Positions 39,041-48,051 are shown, counted from the stretch's first letter. The stretch: DNA of 64,000 nt from Breviolum minutum Mf 1.05b.01 (GCA_000507305.1 DF239089.1:248001-312000); one strand, 5' to 3'. Translations and numbers: made by a program. Notes: generated by a model from the letters alone, not told the origin.

Positions 39041-39156
39041 ATTACATTACCCGAAAACCCAACATGTGTCTAGCTGGAAAAGTCCTCATTTAATAGGAGA
39101 TACCTCTGCAAATCGTTGTGTTTCCAGCTAGTCATGTTAGTTTTCGAGGGTGTAAT
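39041..39156. mobile_element. Family E element, 'CTAGCTGG' variant
   Basis: ATTACATTACCCGAAAACCC at the left and GTTAGTTTTCGAGGGTGTAA at the right. Inner TGTCTAGCTGGAAAA is mirrored by TTTCCAGCTAGTCATG. Confidence 0.8.
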
Positions 39157-39387
39157 GCTTGTTTTATAGCCCCCTGAAGATTTTACATTTGACAAGCAGT
39201 CTTTTTCTCAAAGCGATGCAGTGGCGCCACCGGTTCCCCCGAGTATACCGCCTTAAAGGGATCTAAAAAAACTCCAGTGAGAAGTGGCGTAGCGAAAATT
39301 TCTGGGTTGGGTTGGAATCCGGTGGTTTGACGGGTAGTCAAACCGATAGATGTATAGACTGTATAGAAGTATAGTAAAACTGTAAAT
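39157..39387. other. Unassigned interval
   Basis: A 107-codon minus frame (39183-39506) overlaps the A copy that follows. No motif. Confidence 0.45.
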
Positions 39388-39474
39388 CTAGGTGGTGGTT
39401 TGTTTTTCTTCCTTACTTGGGAAAATAATCCGATTTGACTAATATTTTTCAAAGGGGTTGAGAAACCACAAACC
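39388..39474 (+). mobile_element. Family A element, copy 12 (short)
   Basis: CTAGGTGGTGGTTTG and GAGAAACCACAAACCA. About 87 bp with a shortened core. Followed directly by a TA dinucleotide run (39475-39492). Confidence 0.75.
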
Positions 39475-39492
39475 ATATATATATATATATAT
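39475..39492. repeat. (AT)n microsatellite
   Basis: Uninterrupted AT dinucleotides at the right edge of a family A copy. Confidence 0.9.
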
Positions 39493-39704
39493 TTTTGTTC
39501 AGACATATTTTAATTATACAGCAAAAATATATGTGTACATAATTTCTGAACTTCTGGAACCAACTCTACCTCCAACGAAAAAACTCCCAGGTCATCATGT
39601 TCCTGGTGGTGTGTTGTGCCGAAGCAAGTTGGTCTTTATATCTTCTTACTTTTTGTGACCCCCAGGCGGCCGGGTGGCTGGAAATTATTGATTTTTTGGG
39701 GTCC

Positions 39705-39848
39705 TTGTATAATCACCCAGTTTTTGGGGGGATATGGGATCAAACAATGCAACAATATAAATTACCATATATATATATATATGGTAATTTTGAGGGCGTT
39801 CCTTCATAACAATGCATTGTTTCGGGTTGGTAATATAATGACCCCTGC
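39705..39848 (+). repeat. Family W repeat, copy 2, with an AT hairpin
   Basis: AAATTACCATATATATATAT / ATATGGTAATTTT forms a 31-bp perfect hairpin at about 39758-39790, and the downstream AATGCATTGTTTCGGGTTGG and AATGACCCC match 25540-25665. The hairpin may be a slipped expansion of the short ATATGGTAATTTT seen there. Confidence 0.65.
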
Positions 39849-40007
39849 TTCTTGGTGATTTTTTTTCAATTACCCTCCGGTATCAACTAACACTTCGTTA
39901 TGGAAAGTATCCACATTCCTTTCCGGAATAAGTACCCTCCAAAATGCAAAAAAAGGTTTGGATTTTCACAGCCAGCTATCGGGGAGAACATGACGCAATG
40001 ATCTTAT
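39849..40007. other. Short unassigned interval
   Basis: No feature. Confidence 0.5.
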
Positions 40008-40128
40008 CTGGGTGGTGGTTTGAAACATTGTTTGAAAATTATGTTTACCCCGATCCCTGGGGGAAATGATCCAATTTGACAGAAAGAGCATATTTTTCAG
40101 ATGGGTTGGTTGATTCAACCACCAACCA
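40008..40128 (+). mobile_element. Family A element, copy 13
   Basis: CTGGGTGGTGGTTTGAAACA and GATTCAACCACCAACCA. Core 'tttaccccgatccctggggg' with an 8-bp extra block (GACAGAAAGAGCAT). Confidence 0.8.
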
Positions 40129-40767
40129 AAAACCATTGATTTGTTTTGGATTTTTTTTGCCAGATCAAGTTTCTGATCTAAGTTTGACACAAAAGACATG
40201 TGACTCACTTAGCCTGGGATGGTTAGCCTAGAAAGTGAGGAAATTGATGGAAGGTTTCATTTAACATTTTTGAACAAAAATCATTCCCCCAGAAAATTCC
40301 GGTCCAGACCCCTGGAACATACCCTAGATTAGTCATATTTAGTCCAAAATTGCCTTCATAAAACGTATAGTTAAGGGTCCGGGGTATGTTCCAGTGGTAT
40401 CTGTTGGAATTTTGTTGGGGAATCATTTTTCAAGTTGGAAACACCATCAAATTGATGTTTTTTAAAGGAAACATTTGCTCTGGTTTCAGGTCTAATGGTT
40501 GCTGGTTAAGGAGCAACCTAAGTTTTTCTTGAATTTGTCTTAAACTGTCATCCTCAGAGATTCACTCAACTGATACGTTGTTTTGCACACCTGGGCTGTT
40601 GTTTTCTGGAACACAAACTGCGGCGTACTTCGTCCAATTCGATGATTTTCCAAAAACCAGCGGCTTGGTGGGATCTTCGTCCCATGCAGTTTCAATATGT
40701 GCAATGTACCCCAATCCCAGGATGCAAGTCTGAATAAGTGAAGATGATGCCTTGTTTGAATTTTTTG
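40129..40767. other. Unassigned interval with a single-copy foldback
   Basis: CCCCTGGAACATACCCTAGA at about 40309 and GGGGTATGTTCCAG at about 40380 form an inverted pair, with 'cccccagaaaattcc' / 'ggaattttgttggggaa' further out, suggesting a family not otherwise sampled here. No gene. Confidence 0.5.
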
Positions 40768-40875
40768 GGGTGATTTTTTTTTACGGATTCAAATCCCATG
40801 GCAAGTACATCACCATTGTTCACTCACCACCATTTGGGAGAATAAAGCATCGTTTTCAAGCAAATACAAGCGTAC
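40768..40875 (+). repeat. Family K repeat, copy 3
   Basis: GGGTGATTTTTTTTTACGGA, 'atcaccattgttcactcacc' and 'ccatttgggagaataaag'. Confidence 0.6.
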
Positions 40876-40997
40876 AAGTTTCTTTTGGAGCTCTAAAAAA
40901 AAAGTATGATTTGGATCTACCACCCCGGACCATGTGGATGCAATCATCACCACCTAGGATGACTTCATTACATTTTTAGGTTCGGGAATCCCTGGTA

Positions 40998-41140
40998 GAT
41001 CCGATGGTGGGCCTACCAGATATTTTCATGGAGTTATGCGCCACCTATAAATGGCCGAAAACAAATAACTGCGTATATAACTGGGGTTATTTCACCGCTA
41101 AATAAGTTGGAGTTCTTTCACATGATTTCACCCTACTCGT
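40998..41140. repeat. Family D, diverged copy
   Basis: GATGGTGGGCCTACCAGAT, 'catggagttatgcgcc', TAAATGGCCGAAAACAAATA and TGGGGTTATTTCACCGC. No clear right end. Confidence 0.5.
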
Positions 41141-41148
41141 CAAACCTG

Positions 41149-41294
41149 CTTAGAGGTTCAGGATACTTAGTAAGTGGACAGTAACCAGGGTTATAACCTC
41201 TATATATATACACGTATAAGTGAGTTATATGTCCCCTAACTAGGGTTATAAACCTACATATAACCAGTTACATCCAGTATCCTGAACCTCTAAG
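41149..41294. mobile_element. Family C, 'AGAGGTTCAGG' subfamily, copy 3
   Basis: CTTAGAGGTTCAGGATACTT at the left and AGTATCCTGAACCTCTAAG at the right. Longer than the copy at 16969 because of a TATA-rich insert and a second GGTTATAAACCTACATATAA arm also seen at 1441. Confidence 0.9.
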
Positions 41295-41441
41295 CGGTGG
41301 TGGTCGTTCAAGAAAAAAAAGCTCCTAGAGGATCGGAAGATTGACATCAACTGATATAAACCCCTCAACTCTTTGGCACCCGCTTTTCAGGCCAACTGGG
41401 CGGATTACAATACACAGATGGGTGACTTGGCGAAAAATTGA

Positions 41442-41539
41442 CTAGGTGGTGGTTTCAAGCATTTTTTATTTTTACCCTTACTAGGGGACATGATCCAATT
41501 TGACTAATATTTTTCAAATGGGTTGAAACCACCAACTAG
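41442..41539 (+). mobile_element. Family A element, copy 14
   Basis: CTAGGTGGTGGTTTCA and GTTGAAACCACCAACTAG. Core 'tttacccttactaggggaca', 'gatccaatttgactaatatt'. Confidence 0.9.
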
Positions 41540-41643
41540 TTGACCTGAAATATTTCCAACCAGTTTCGACAAGTGTGAAGCTCGGAGCAAAGATTTTTTT
41601 TTTCGCAGATGGCTCCATGATATGGTTTATTTACCTATGTTTT

Positions 41644-41746
41644 TGGTGGAACATGGTTTCAAATATGTCTTATTTTCACACCTACTTGGGGAAGATTACC
41701 AATTTGACTAATATTTTTCAATTGGGTTGGTTCAACCACCAACTAG
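41644..41746 (+). mobile_element. Family A element, left-diverged copy
   Basis: 'ggtggaacatggtttcaaat' and GGTTCAACCACCAACTAG. Core 'ttcacacctacttggggaag'. The left end contains an insertion (AACAT) in the arm. Confidence 0.75.
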
Positions 41747-42048
41747 AAAAGGATTTGCCTACTTTGTGTCAAAAAATGGTCACATTGATTTCAGTGAAGT
41801 GCAGGTAAGAAACTGTCCTACATGGATTTTCGGGCATATTATTTAGCGATTTCCCATGTGACATTACGGAATTCTCCTGATTTTTTTTGAAGTCTTCATA
41901 ACGGACTATGACCAAACATTCGCTGTTGCCTAAGGCTTGGAGATTCGCGATTTTTTTGAGGGGAATGATTTGATTCCCATGGGAATGGCCCATGTTTTTC
42001 TCAGTTGAGCAATGAAACCAAATCCTGGTTGTTTAGGATTTATAGGAG
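41747..42048. other. Unassigned interval
   Basis: A 74-codon minus frame (41769-41993). No motif. Confidence 0.45.
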
Positions 42049-42155
42049 AATTATACTACATATGTTTTATACGGATTACAATAAACCAATACAAGGATCC
42101 CTATAAGATCCCTATGAACCAACCAGGATTCAATGGAAAGTAGGACGGGATTTTT
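42049..42155 (+). repeat. Family R repeat, copy 3
   Basis: 'acaaggatccctataagatc', AACCAACCAGGATTCAATGG and GGGATTTTTGATTC, parallel to 16377 and 23770. Confidence 0.65.
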
Positions 42156-42831
42156 GATTCGTGGCTTAGTTGGTTGGATTCCAACCACCAGTTTTTTTGG
42201 ATATGAGGGTCGATGACCCACCACATGAAACCAATAAAGACACATTTGCACCAATGAGGGTATCATTAACCCTGGAATTTTACCAATTTAACAAATGTAC
42301 ATACCAATTTCCTCGAATTGTTTGGTATAACCCTGGAATTTTTTCACAAATTGATAGAAAACACAAGATTTTCCCTTGGAAAATGTATCTCCAGCTCTAT
42401 TTTCAATGTTATTGAAACCACCACCTGGGATGCTGAGCGCTTCGGCTTGGGAACCCAACCTTTGCCGGTCGAACTCATCGAGGTAAATTCCAAGCTGCTG
42501 GTTTAGTCACATCCATGGCTGCAATCTACAACCTCAACACGGTGTGCCGGCACCACACCGGGGGTAGAAAAAAACGGCATCAGGGAACATTGATTTTTGT
42601 TGGTAAGTAAAGGGAAAGAATGGGAAATAGACCATACATGGATCCTATGGGTGCAGTAATTTGTTTGTTTCAAACGGATGTGAAAACCCAGATGCATAGT
42701 TTGGTAGAGGGCCAAGAGATCGATCTGGTGAGGTATTTGTAAAATTGTGTCATGTAACATGAGTTCTCTCGGAATTCGTACGGCCATCTTCTGCTTTTTG
42801 CAGGATCGGTGTTTTTGTAGAGAGATGGCCT
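42156..42831. other. Unassigned interval
   Basis: TGAAACCACCACCTGGG at 42412 is the reverse complement of a family A left end but stands alone. A small coding-like piece (AERFGLGTQPLPVELIE) precedes a GTAAAT at 42484, compatible with an exon edge but too short to call. ACCATACATGGATCCTATGG at 42630 is a family B right end without its partner. Confidence 0.4.
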
Positions 42832-42960
42832 CTCCCTAAAACAGACAGCGATTTCGCCACTGAAAAATAGGCTAAACAAAAACTGCCCCGAAAAAACAGA
42901 GCAAATCATCGCCTTGCAACCTTTGAAACCAAGCTGTTTCAGTTTTAGGGAGGGTATACT
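42832..42960. repeat. Family E, 'CTCCCTAAAAC' variant, diverged
   Basis: CTCCCTAAAACAGACAGCG at the left and CTGTTTCAGTTTTAGGGAGG at the right. Inner 'ctgaaaaataggctaaac'. Resembles 35036 with many changes. Confidence 0.65.
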
Positions 42961-43027
42961 CCGACGGTGGCAGTAGATGGGCCCTCTGCGCCGAAACGGA
43001 CTGCGCAACGTAATTTTATGAGTCCTC

Positions 43028-43175
43028 TACAAGATGGGCTCCGGGCCCCTAAAAAGTAAGGATAAAGTAACTCCACTTATAGGGCTATAACTCCAGTTGC
43101 AAATTTTTTGTAGGGTCATTTGTAGGGGTTACTGGGTTACTTTATCCGTTTATATCTAATAGTAGTTGGCCCATC
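43028..43175. mobile_element. Family D, 'GATGGGC' variant
   Basis: ACAAGATGGGCTCCGGGCCC at the left, ACTCCACTTATAGGGCTATA and GGTTACTGGGTTACTTTATC in the arms, 'agttggcccatc' at the right. Confidence 0.65.
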
Positions 43176-43253
43176 GAGAAACCTGTTTCAGAGGATTGCG
43201 ATCGACATCTTATACTTTAAAAATCCCAATCTACAGGTGGATCCCCCTCGAAG

Positions 43254-43487
43254 ATGATCCATTTTGATGGCATAGATGTTTCAACTGGGAAAAAATCAGC
43301 CAGGTTTCACGTAGACTTGAAAAAATTCGATGAGACTTGGTTTAGTGAGTGGCAAGTAGCACTAGTAGCATTCAACCCCTGCAGTGCACGAAGTATCTTC
43401 CTGCATTGCATTTCGCATCGCATTTGCGAGCTGCAGGTGGAGATGGAATTCCACGATTACTTCGAAAGTTGCATGGTGAAATTTTAG
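43254..43487 (+). CDS. Hypothetical short open frame
   Basis: A 77-codon frame from an ATG at 43257 or upstream, in sequence not matching any repeat family. The peptide alternates charged and hydrophobic residues (for example RFHVDLKKFDETWFSEWQVA) and has several Cys in the second half. It could be an exon, but no splice signals stand out and the length is within chance. Confidence 0.25.
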   Translation: MIHFDGIDVSTGKKSARFHVDLKKFDETWFSEWQVALVAFNPCSARSIFLHCISHRICELQVEMEFHDYFESCMVKF

Positions 43488-43572
43488 TGGAAGTTTGGCT
43501 TGGAAACCCTTCCTAAAAGATGTTTAAAAAAACACCGCGCATCGTTTTGGTTTCTGTGCTTCTTCATCTTCA

Positions 43573-43574
<2 letters not shown>

Positions 43575-43608
<34 letters not shown>

Positions 43609-43627
43609 GGTTGTTGTTGTTGTTGCT
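43575..43627. repeat. (TTG)n microsatellite
   Basis: Nearly pure TTG repeat with one GTGG interruption. The 111-codon minus frame here is poly-Thr from this tract and is rejected. Confidence 0.95.
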
Positions 43628-43886
43628 GTTGGTTTTGGTATTGGTGCCGGTCTTCTTGATTTTCTTTGGTCATTCATAAACGAGAAACCTGAGTCTTGAC
43701 CACACTCAACTGGCCAACTTACCCGGCTTAAGGAATGTTTGGGGATGTGTCTTTGCACCCTCCCTAAACGGGGATTTCTTGAAATCACGATGGGATTTTT
43801 AGGTTTATTGTGGGTTGGATTTTTAGGTTTATTGTGGGTTGGATTATACGGATTATACCCCTGAAATTTAGCAAATGTTGATGGGT
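43628..43886. other. Unassigned interval
   Basis: Contains two tandem copies of a 27-bp unit with TTTTTAGGTTTATTGTGGGT at about 43796 and 43823. Confidence 0.6.
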
Positions 43887-43992
43887 TACACCCCAAAACT
43901 AACATAGCTCCCGCAACATGGGCCTTCCAAGAAGGAAACTAGTCTTCCAACCATTATTTTTCAGGGGACGTGTTAGTCTTGGGAGGGTGTAT
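43887..43992. mobile_element. Family E element, copy
   Basis: TTACACCCCAAAACTAACAT at the left, GTTAGTCTTGGGAGGGTGTA at the right, and 'aaactagtcttccaacc' in the centre as at 35437. Confidence 0.85.
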
Positions 43993-44201
43993 CAGGTTCT
44001 CTCGAATTCCCAACTGTCCTAACTTGACATGGCAAGTTTCAACGTACAGAAAATTGTCCATTTAGATGCAGACAACAACTGTCAAAAAGAAGTTGGCAAA
44101 ACTAAGGGGTGTTTTGTAGTTTTCTTCTGTGTTTTTTTCGCGTCACCACTACGGTTCTAGGCTCAGAACTTTGGATGGGGACATTTCAACCAAGACATCC
44201 T
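43993..44201. other. Unassigned interval
   Basis: No feature. Confidence 0.5.
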
Positions 44202-44320
44202 CTACAGGGGTGTTTCCTTAAATGGTGGTACCCCCATTTCACACCCCAAAATGATCATTTTTCAGCGGAAAAAACCCATGGTTGTTGGGTACCACCACTT
44301 TAGGAAACCCCCACATGTAG
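44202..44320. mobile_element. Family H foldback element, copy 3
   Basis: CTACAGGGGTGTTTCCTTAA at the left and TTAGGAAACCCCCACATGTAG at the right (arms imperfect). Inner TGGTGGTACCCCC is mirrored by GGGTACCACCA. Confidence 0.8.
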
Positions 44321-44476
44321 CTCAAACAAAAACCCAAGACCCAATCCTTTTCCCTTCCAAAAAGATATGCAGAGGTTTCACACCTTTGCTGAAGTTCTTG
44401 ACCGTGAAGATCCTATTATCCTTGGCCTACTTTCAAAAGGACTGGTTGTGAGTTTGCACACTGAATCGCATCATTT
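44321..44476. other. Unassigned interval
   Basis: No feature beyond a 66-codon plus frame that includes the H right arm. Confidence 0.5.
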
Positions 44477-44573
44477 CCCATAGGATCCATGGGACTGGCA
44501 ATATTTACCTTTATTTGCTTGATTTCTATTGCAAATGTAGGTAAATATACGTACCATACATGGATCCTATGGG
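44477..44573. mobile_element. Family B foldback element, copy 6
   Basis: CCCATAGGATCCATGGGACT at the left and CCATACATGGATCCTATGGG at the right. Inner ATATTTACCTTTATTTGC is mirrored by GCAAATGTAGGTAAATAT. Confidence 0.9.
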
Positions 44574-44745
44574 TTTGTAGATGAGTGCTCAAGAGTATTA
44601 AATCCCAAAGAAGTCCCTTCTCCAAAATAAAAGAAAATCACAGAATTGATGAGTAGGAAAGCTTCCAATGGTTAGATGAATATTGCCAATGCCTGGCCAT
44701 TTTTTGTGTTTTTGTTGGGGAGCGAACCGTTGGCGAGAGGTTTCT
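44574..44745. other. Short unassigned interval
   Basis: No feature. Confidence 0.5.
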
Positions 44746-44928
44746 TTAGGACCCCAATTTTTTACCCCTGCAGCTGATATTGATCAAACGAGGTGCAGCT
44801 AAAAAGCCTTCTTGATGCATTTCTTCATCACCTAAACGGGAAGCAAGTTTTGTGAACCCAGTGAAATCTTTAAAGTCATTGGGCAAGATGAGTCTTTGTG
44901 AGCTAAAGCTAAAGTATGTAAGGCTCAA
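44746..44928 (-). pseudogene. Leucine-rich-repeat-like fragment
   Basis: Minus frame of 60 codons. Residues 3-26 read LTYFSFSSQRLILPNDFKDF followed by TGFTKL, close to the LRR pattern L..L.L....L..LP.DF..L..L..L with several Leu replaced by Phe. A related module lies on the same strand about 1 kb upstream (45871-45927). In DNA the two share AAACTCATCTTCCCAA-like blocks. The remaining residues (GDEEMHQEGFLAAPRLINIS) are not repeat-like. The frame stops at 44746. Probably one exon or relic of a decayed LRR gene. The family assignment is a visual pattern match only. Confidence 0.35.
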
Positions 44929-45179
44929 AGGGTACCCAATGAGTTCGGAAAAAGCTGGACTTGGACCATTTTGTATTGCAACACGGTAGTCAGAGGGGTT
45001 AGTTCATAGATCATTCGGTAGTCCCGTCAATTTCAATATTTAAGCGAGCATTGTTTCATATAGAATTAGGCCTAAGAGTGAATTGACCAGCTACATATTG
45101 CATAAAAGGGTAATAAAGCACTCTTAAGATGTACAGCAACGATCTTCTACTTTTTGACTGATATTCTTGAAGTGGTTTC
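44929..45179. other. Unassigned interval
   Basis: No feature. Confidence 0.5.
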
Positions 45180-45662
45180 ATGATCTACAGTCTTGCTGTT
45201 AAGATGTATATACCTCTATACAAGAAGCATGTCTACTCCAGAAAAAAGTTATGGACAGAAAAAGCTCAACAACAGTTTGCTGCAAAAGCAGAAGATCCGA
45301 ATTTTGTGTTGGCAGACGCGTCTGCTACTGGCACGTCCGGCGGACGGCAAGCTGTTGGTTTAGCGAGTTGATTGGCCACCTGGCAGCCCAGGTGGCAACC
45401 GGCAACTCCGGGTGGCCAGGCAAACAGTGATGGGTCGTTTATTACTGTATTTCATTTCCCGTCATTTCTGATGGGTCCTTTGCTTCTCATTTTCATGGGA
45501 ATTACCCTTGCGTTCAAGGTGTTCCGCGGTTCGGCGGCTCCGGCGGCTCCTGAAAACAATCGGTCTGTGACGAGGAAGCATTCACCAGTTCAAATGTGCT
45601 TTTGCAAAGGACAAGGCACCCTACCATGCGCAGCAAGATCTGGTTGTAGTCATACTGTTTGA
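45180..45662 (+). pseudogene. Open frame interrupted by one TGA, hypothetical
   Basis: Two plus frames in the same register (45180-45371 and 45372-45662) are separated by a single TGA at 45369-45371. The first half is Ala/Ser/Gly-rich at its end (FVLADASATGTSGGRQAVG). The second has Trp/Gly-rich repeats from the CAGGTGGCAACC region (45380-45425), then a hydrophobic helix (FLMGPLLLIFMGITLAFKVF), then Cys residues. The minus strand over 45514-45768 is also protein-like, so the true coding strand is unclear. Confidence 0.22.
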
Positions 45663-45768
45663 TCAAGGGCACAAATCCGGTAAACTCGATCTTGTGGCAT
45701 TCTTGGTGGCACATGTAGCCTACAGGATCAACGGCATGAGCGAATGACCATGTTTGTGCTGGGTGCAC
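45514..45768 (-). CDS. Hypothetical minus-strand fragment, possibly part of the LRR-like locus
   Basis: An 84-codon minus frame with a globular-looking core (FAHAVDPVGYMCHQECHKIE, then FVPLIKQYDYNQILLRMVGC). It lies between the two minus-strand LRR-like modules and could belong to the same ancestral gene. The C-terminal part (EPPEPPNRGTP) looks non-coding, so an exon end is more likely around 45580. No family recognised. Confidence 0.28.
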   Translation of the reverse strand: MHPAQTWSFAHAVDPVGYMCHQECHKIEFTGFVPLIKQYDYNQILLRMVGCLVLCKSTFELVNASSSQTDCFQEPPEPPNRGTP

Positions 45769-45828
45769 ACGATCTCAAAATACGTGAACTTGGCAGTAGG
45801 AACACAGTGGCAATGACTCCAGATGAAA

Positions 45829-46032
45829 TTACTTGCGGTACGACAAAGTGATGCAATCATCACAGCTTCTAAAGTTCGTTGGGAAGATGAGTTTCATTTT
45901 CGATAAGTGACTAGTGGGATATGTTAGCTCCCTGCAGGATATGCTTAGACCTCCCTGTCGACTGCCTGTTTGCATTATTGTTTCATAACTACCGTTACCA
46001 ATGCTTGACACTCGATCTCCCATCCATCCCAA
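45829..46032 (-). pseudogene. Second leucine-rich-repeat-like fragment
   Basis: Minus frame of 67 codons. Residues 36-54 read LTYPTSHLSKMKLIFPTNF, aligning with LTYFSFSSQRLILPNDF of the fragment at 44746. After that the frame loses the pattern and stops at 45829. Only one module is visible, so this may be an isolated exon with an eroded 3' edge. LRR assignment is tentative. Confidence 0.3.
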
Positions 46033-46538
46033 ATCCTTCCAGGGCTGTGTCTATGTGCTACAAACCGTGAATCGCTCCTTGCCGGGACTTCTACAAAACA
46101 TCATCAACGCCGTGCCATTCGTGAAGGAATTGGTCAGTACCATGGCTAGTGTTAGAGAAAGAGTACGTACTTCATCCACCGAAAGATAGAAAAAGTCGAG
46201 TTTTTGTTTAAAAGACTGGGAAAAATCATACGATTGGTTTATGTTCGGAGTTGTTGGAATATACTGTAGTAAGGCACTATGAAAAAACACAAATTCTCAG
46301 ATCTTCAATCTTCCTGGAAAGCCAAGTGGCTTATTTTTAAGGCAGCCTAGTTGCTGGTTTTAGGGGTAAAGTTGCCTTAGAAAATAGGACACAAAAGGCG
46401 TTCCAGGTTTACATCATTTCACAACAATGAATCGGTTTTGAGCTCAGTGGTGAAACTTTCACTCGTGAATTTTTGTTCCGCTTAAAAAGACAAACGCCAA
46501 GTTGGCCACTTGACAGAGATTGGTTGCTGGTTCGTTCA
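46033..46538. other. Unassigned interval
   Basis: A plus frame (46001-46189, SLPGLLQNIINAVPFVKELV) and a minus frame (46051-46290) are mirror frames. Neither is supported. Confidence 0.35.
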
Positions 46539-46670
46539 TACTGGGATGCCCATGGTACTGAATAACTGGGTGATTTCATCCCTATATAACTAGGTTATAA
46601 GTCCCTTAAGTAGGTGATATCAACCAACTTACTATCGATCGTTACGATCACTTCCAGCAGGACACCCTAG
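46539..46670. mobile_element. Family C element, copy 5 (reverse of copy 1)
   Basis: TACTGGGATGCCCATGGTAC at the left and CTTCCAGCAGGACACCCTAG at the right. ATCGATCGTTACGATCACTT is the reverse complement of the arm at 47-70. Confidence 0.85.
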
Positions 46671-46947
46671 CAGGATTTTTTCTCATTTTCTCTATATACA
46701 TTTGGGCAAACAGCGGTCGACCAGCCAAACCGCCGAGCCCGGTTGAACCTCACGTCGAAAAACTGAATTGTTGGATGATTTTTTTTCTTCCGGGTGGTTA
46801 GTAACTCCAACGCTGTCCTTACTTGACAAGTGGGTGAAAAATCGCCCATTAAAAAACACCATTTCCTCACTTGAACGTGAGGAGTTTTTTTTCACTTAAA
46901 TAGATCATATAGTTCAGCATGTCCACTCTTACTTCCGAATCCCTCGC
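46671..46947. other. Unassigned interval
   Basis: Two minus frames of 67 codons in different registers. No motif. Confidence 0.45.
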
Positions 46948-47091
46948 ATGAAACGCCAAAAAACACCCCGAGGTATGGGAGATCAAGAGCTGCTCGGATG
47001 GAATTTGTTTCAGCCGAAAAGGACCGATGCGCCGTTCCGACCGAGTTCACCTTCCTTGAAGCGAAGAGTGTTGAAAGCCGTGAAGGAAATA
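46948..47091 (+). CDS. Hypothetical basic peptide, possible exon ending at a family A insertion
   Basis: From ATG at 46948 a basic frame (QPKRTDAPFRPSSPSLKRRV, then LKAVKEI) reads up to the CTAG of the A element at 47092 and continues into it. The minus strand is also open (46892-47110). If family A elements are intron-like, this would be the upstream exon, but the DNA downstream of the element (from 47192) does not continue an obvious frame. Doubtful. Confidence 0.2.
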
Positions 47092-47191
47092 CTAGGTGGT
47101 GGCAACTCAAATATTTTTTATTTTCCCCCCTAACTGGGGAAATGATGAAATTTGACTAATATTTTTCAAATGGGTTGAAACTACCAACTGG
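47092..47191 (+). mobile_element. Family A element, copy 16
   Basis: CTAGGTGGTGGCAACTCAAA and GTTGAAACTACCAACTGG. Core 'ttcccccctaactggggaaa'. Confidence 0.85.
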
Positions 47192-47322
47192 AATATTATT
47201 TCTCACAGCATAAATTGTGGGATTTGGGTATCCATATATGTCAGAGATATGTTTATGTAGATATCAAGATCCATGTATGGTATATGAAGAAAATGCATAC
47301 CATTTCTTTTCATACTGCATAC

Positions 47323-47734
47323 TCCATAGGATCCATGTATGGTATATATATACCTGCAGTAGGTAAATATACGGCCAGGCTCCTTCGTTTGCCCCGGAGT
47401 GTAATATTCCTTGAAGGGTGCACAAGAAGCATGAACCCCCAAACCAACCCCTAAACTTTAGAACCCCAGACGTGGATTTTAGTATGCCTTCAAGGGTGCA
47501 CTAGAAGCATGAAACCCCAAACCAATCCCTGAGTTTTAAAACCATAAAAACGTGGAGTGCAGTATGTGTTTGAAGATGCACCCTATGATTTGCACCTCAA
47601 ACCAGCCCCTAAAATTGAACCCTAAACCATGAGTGAGTACTGTTGGGCTGTGGTTCAGTAGCAGGGGGTGCACTGTGTCTCTGGGGCAAACGAAGGCGCC
47701 TGTGGGTAAATATACCATACATGGATTCTATGGG
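47323..47734. mobile_element. Family B element split by another transposon
   Basis: Left part CCATAGGATCCATGTATGGT to GTAGGTAAATATAC (47323-47375) and right part GTGGGTAAATATACCATACA to GATTCTATGGG (47702-47732). Together they make a normal B element. The intervening 47377-47701 is a separate element. Confidence 0.75.
47379..47700. mobile_element. TIR element with internal tandem repeats, inserted in a family B copy
   Basis: GGCTCCTTCGTTTGCCCCGG (47379-47398) and CTGGGGCAAACGAAGGCGCC (47681-47700) are 20-bp inverted ends with two mismatches. Inside are three tandem units of about 78-81 bp starting near 47411, 47488 and 47569, each with a 'gaagggtgcac'-like start, an 'agcatgaaaccccaaacc' block and 'cccctaaa'. 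The flanking sequence G(T/G)GGGTAAATATAC is present on both sides, a possible target-site duplication. No coding capacity. Confidence 0.75.
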
Positions 47735-48051
47735 TACTGCATAGAAATACTTGTACATCGTAATGTTCCCCCACCCACAGACACTGGCATGAACGTCTAG
47801 ATCGCGCCGTTTCGCCAGCACCAAGATGTGGTAGAATCAACAGTTGCACAGGCCAAGGTGATGTAACTTATGACTTTGGTTATGCAAGGCTTATGTTTAG
47901 GGAATCAACGTCGTCAAAATAGCCCTACAAAACACAGCACCAAACCTACATTTTATATGATTTATACAGTAGGTATCTCATGGTGGTTATTTCGTAGCTG
48001 ATTAGAAGTTGAGTTTAAAAAACACCATGTTTGGGGGACTGGTAAACCAAC
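47735..48051. other. Unassigned interval
   Basis: No supported feature. The minus frames 47609-47849 include B-element sequence. Confidence 0.45.

Noticed and set aside
40768-40875. tRNA-derived SINE suggested by GATTCAAATCCC in family K
   Set aside because: The B-box-like block is not conserved among K copies (CTACCATG, CGATCCCA, CTGCCATA) and no A-box or cloverleaf could be found upstream.
42407-42428. Reverse-orientation family A element
   Set aside because: Only the reverse complement of a left arm is present. No core or partner arm was found, so it does not count as a reversed copy.
43570-43905. 111-codon minus frame with a poly-Thr end
   Set aside because: The poly-Thr comes from the TTG repeat at 43575-43627 and the rest has no protein-like support.
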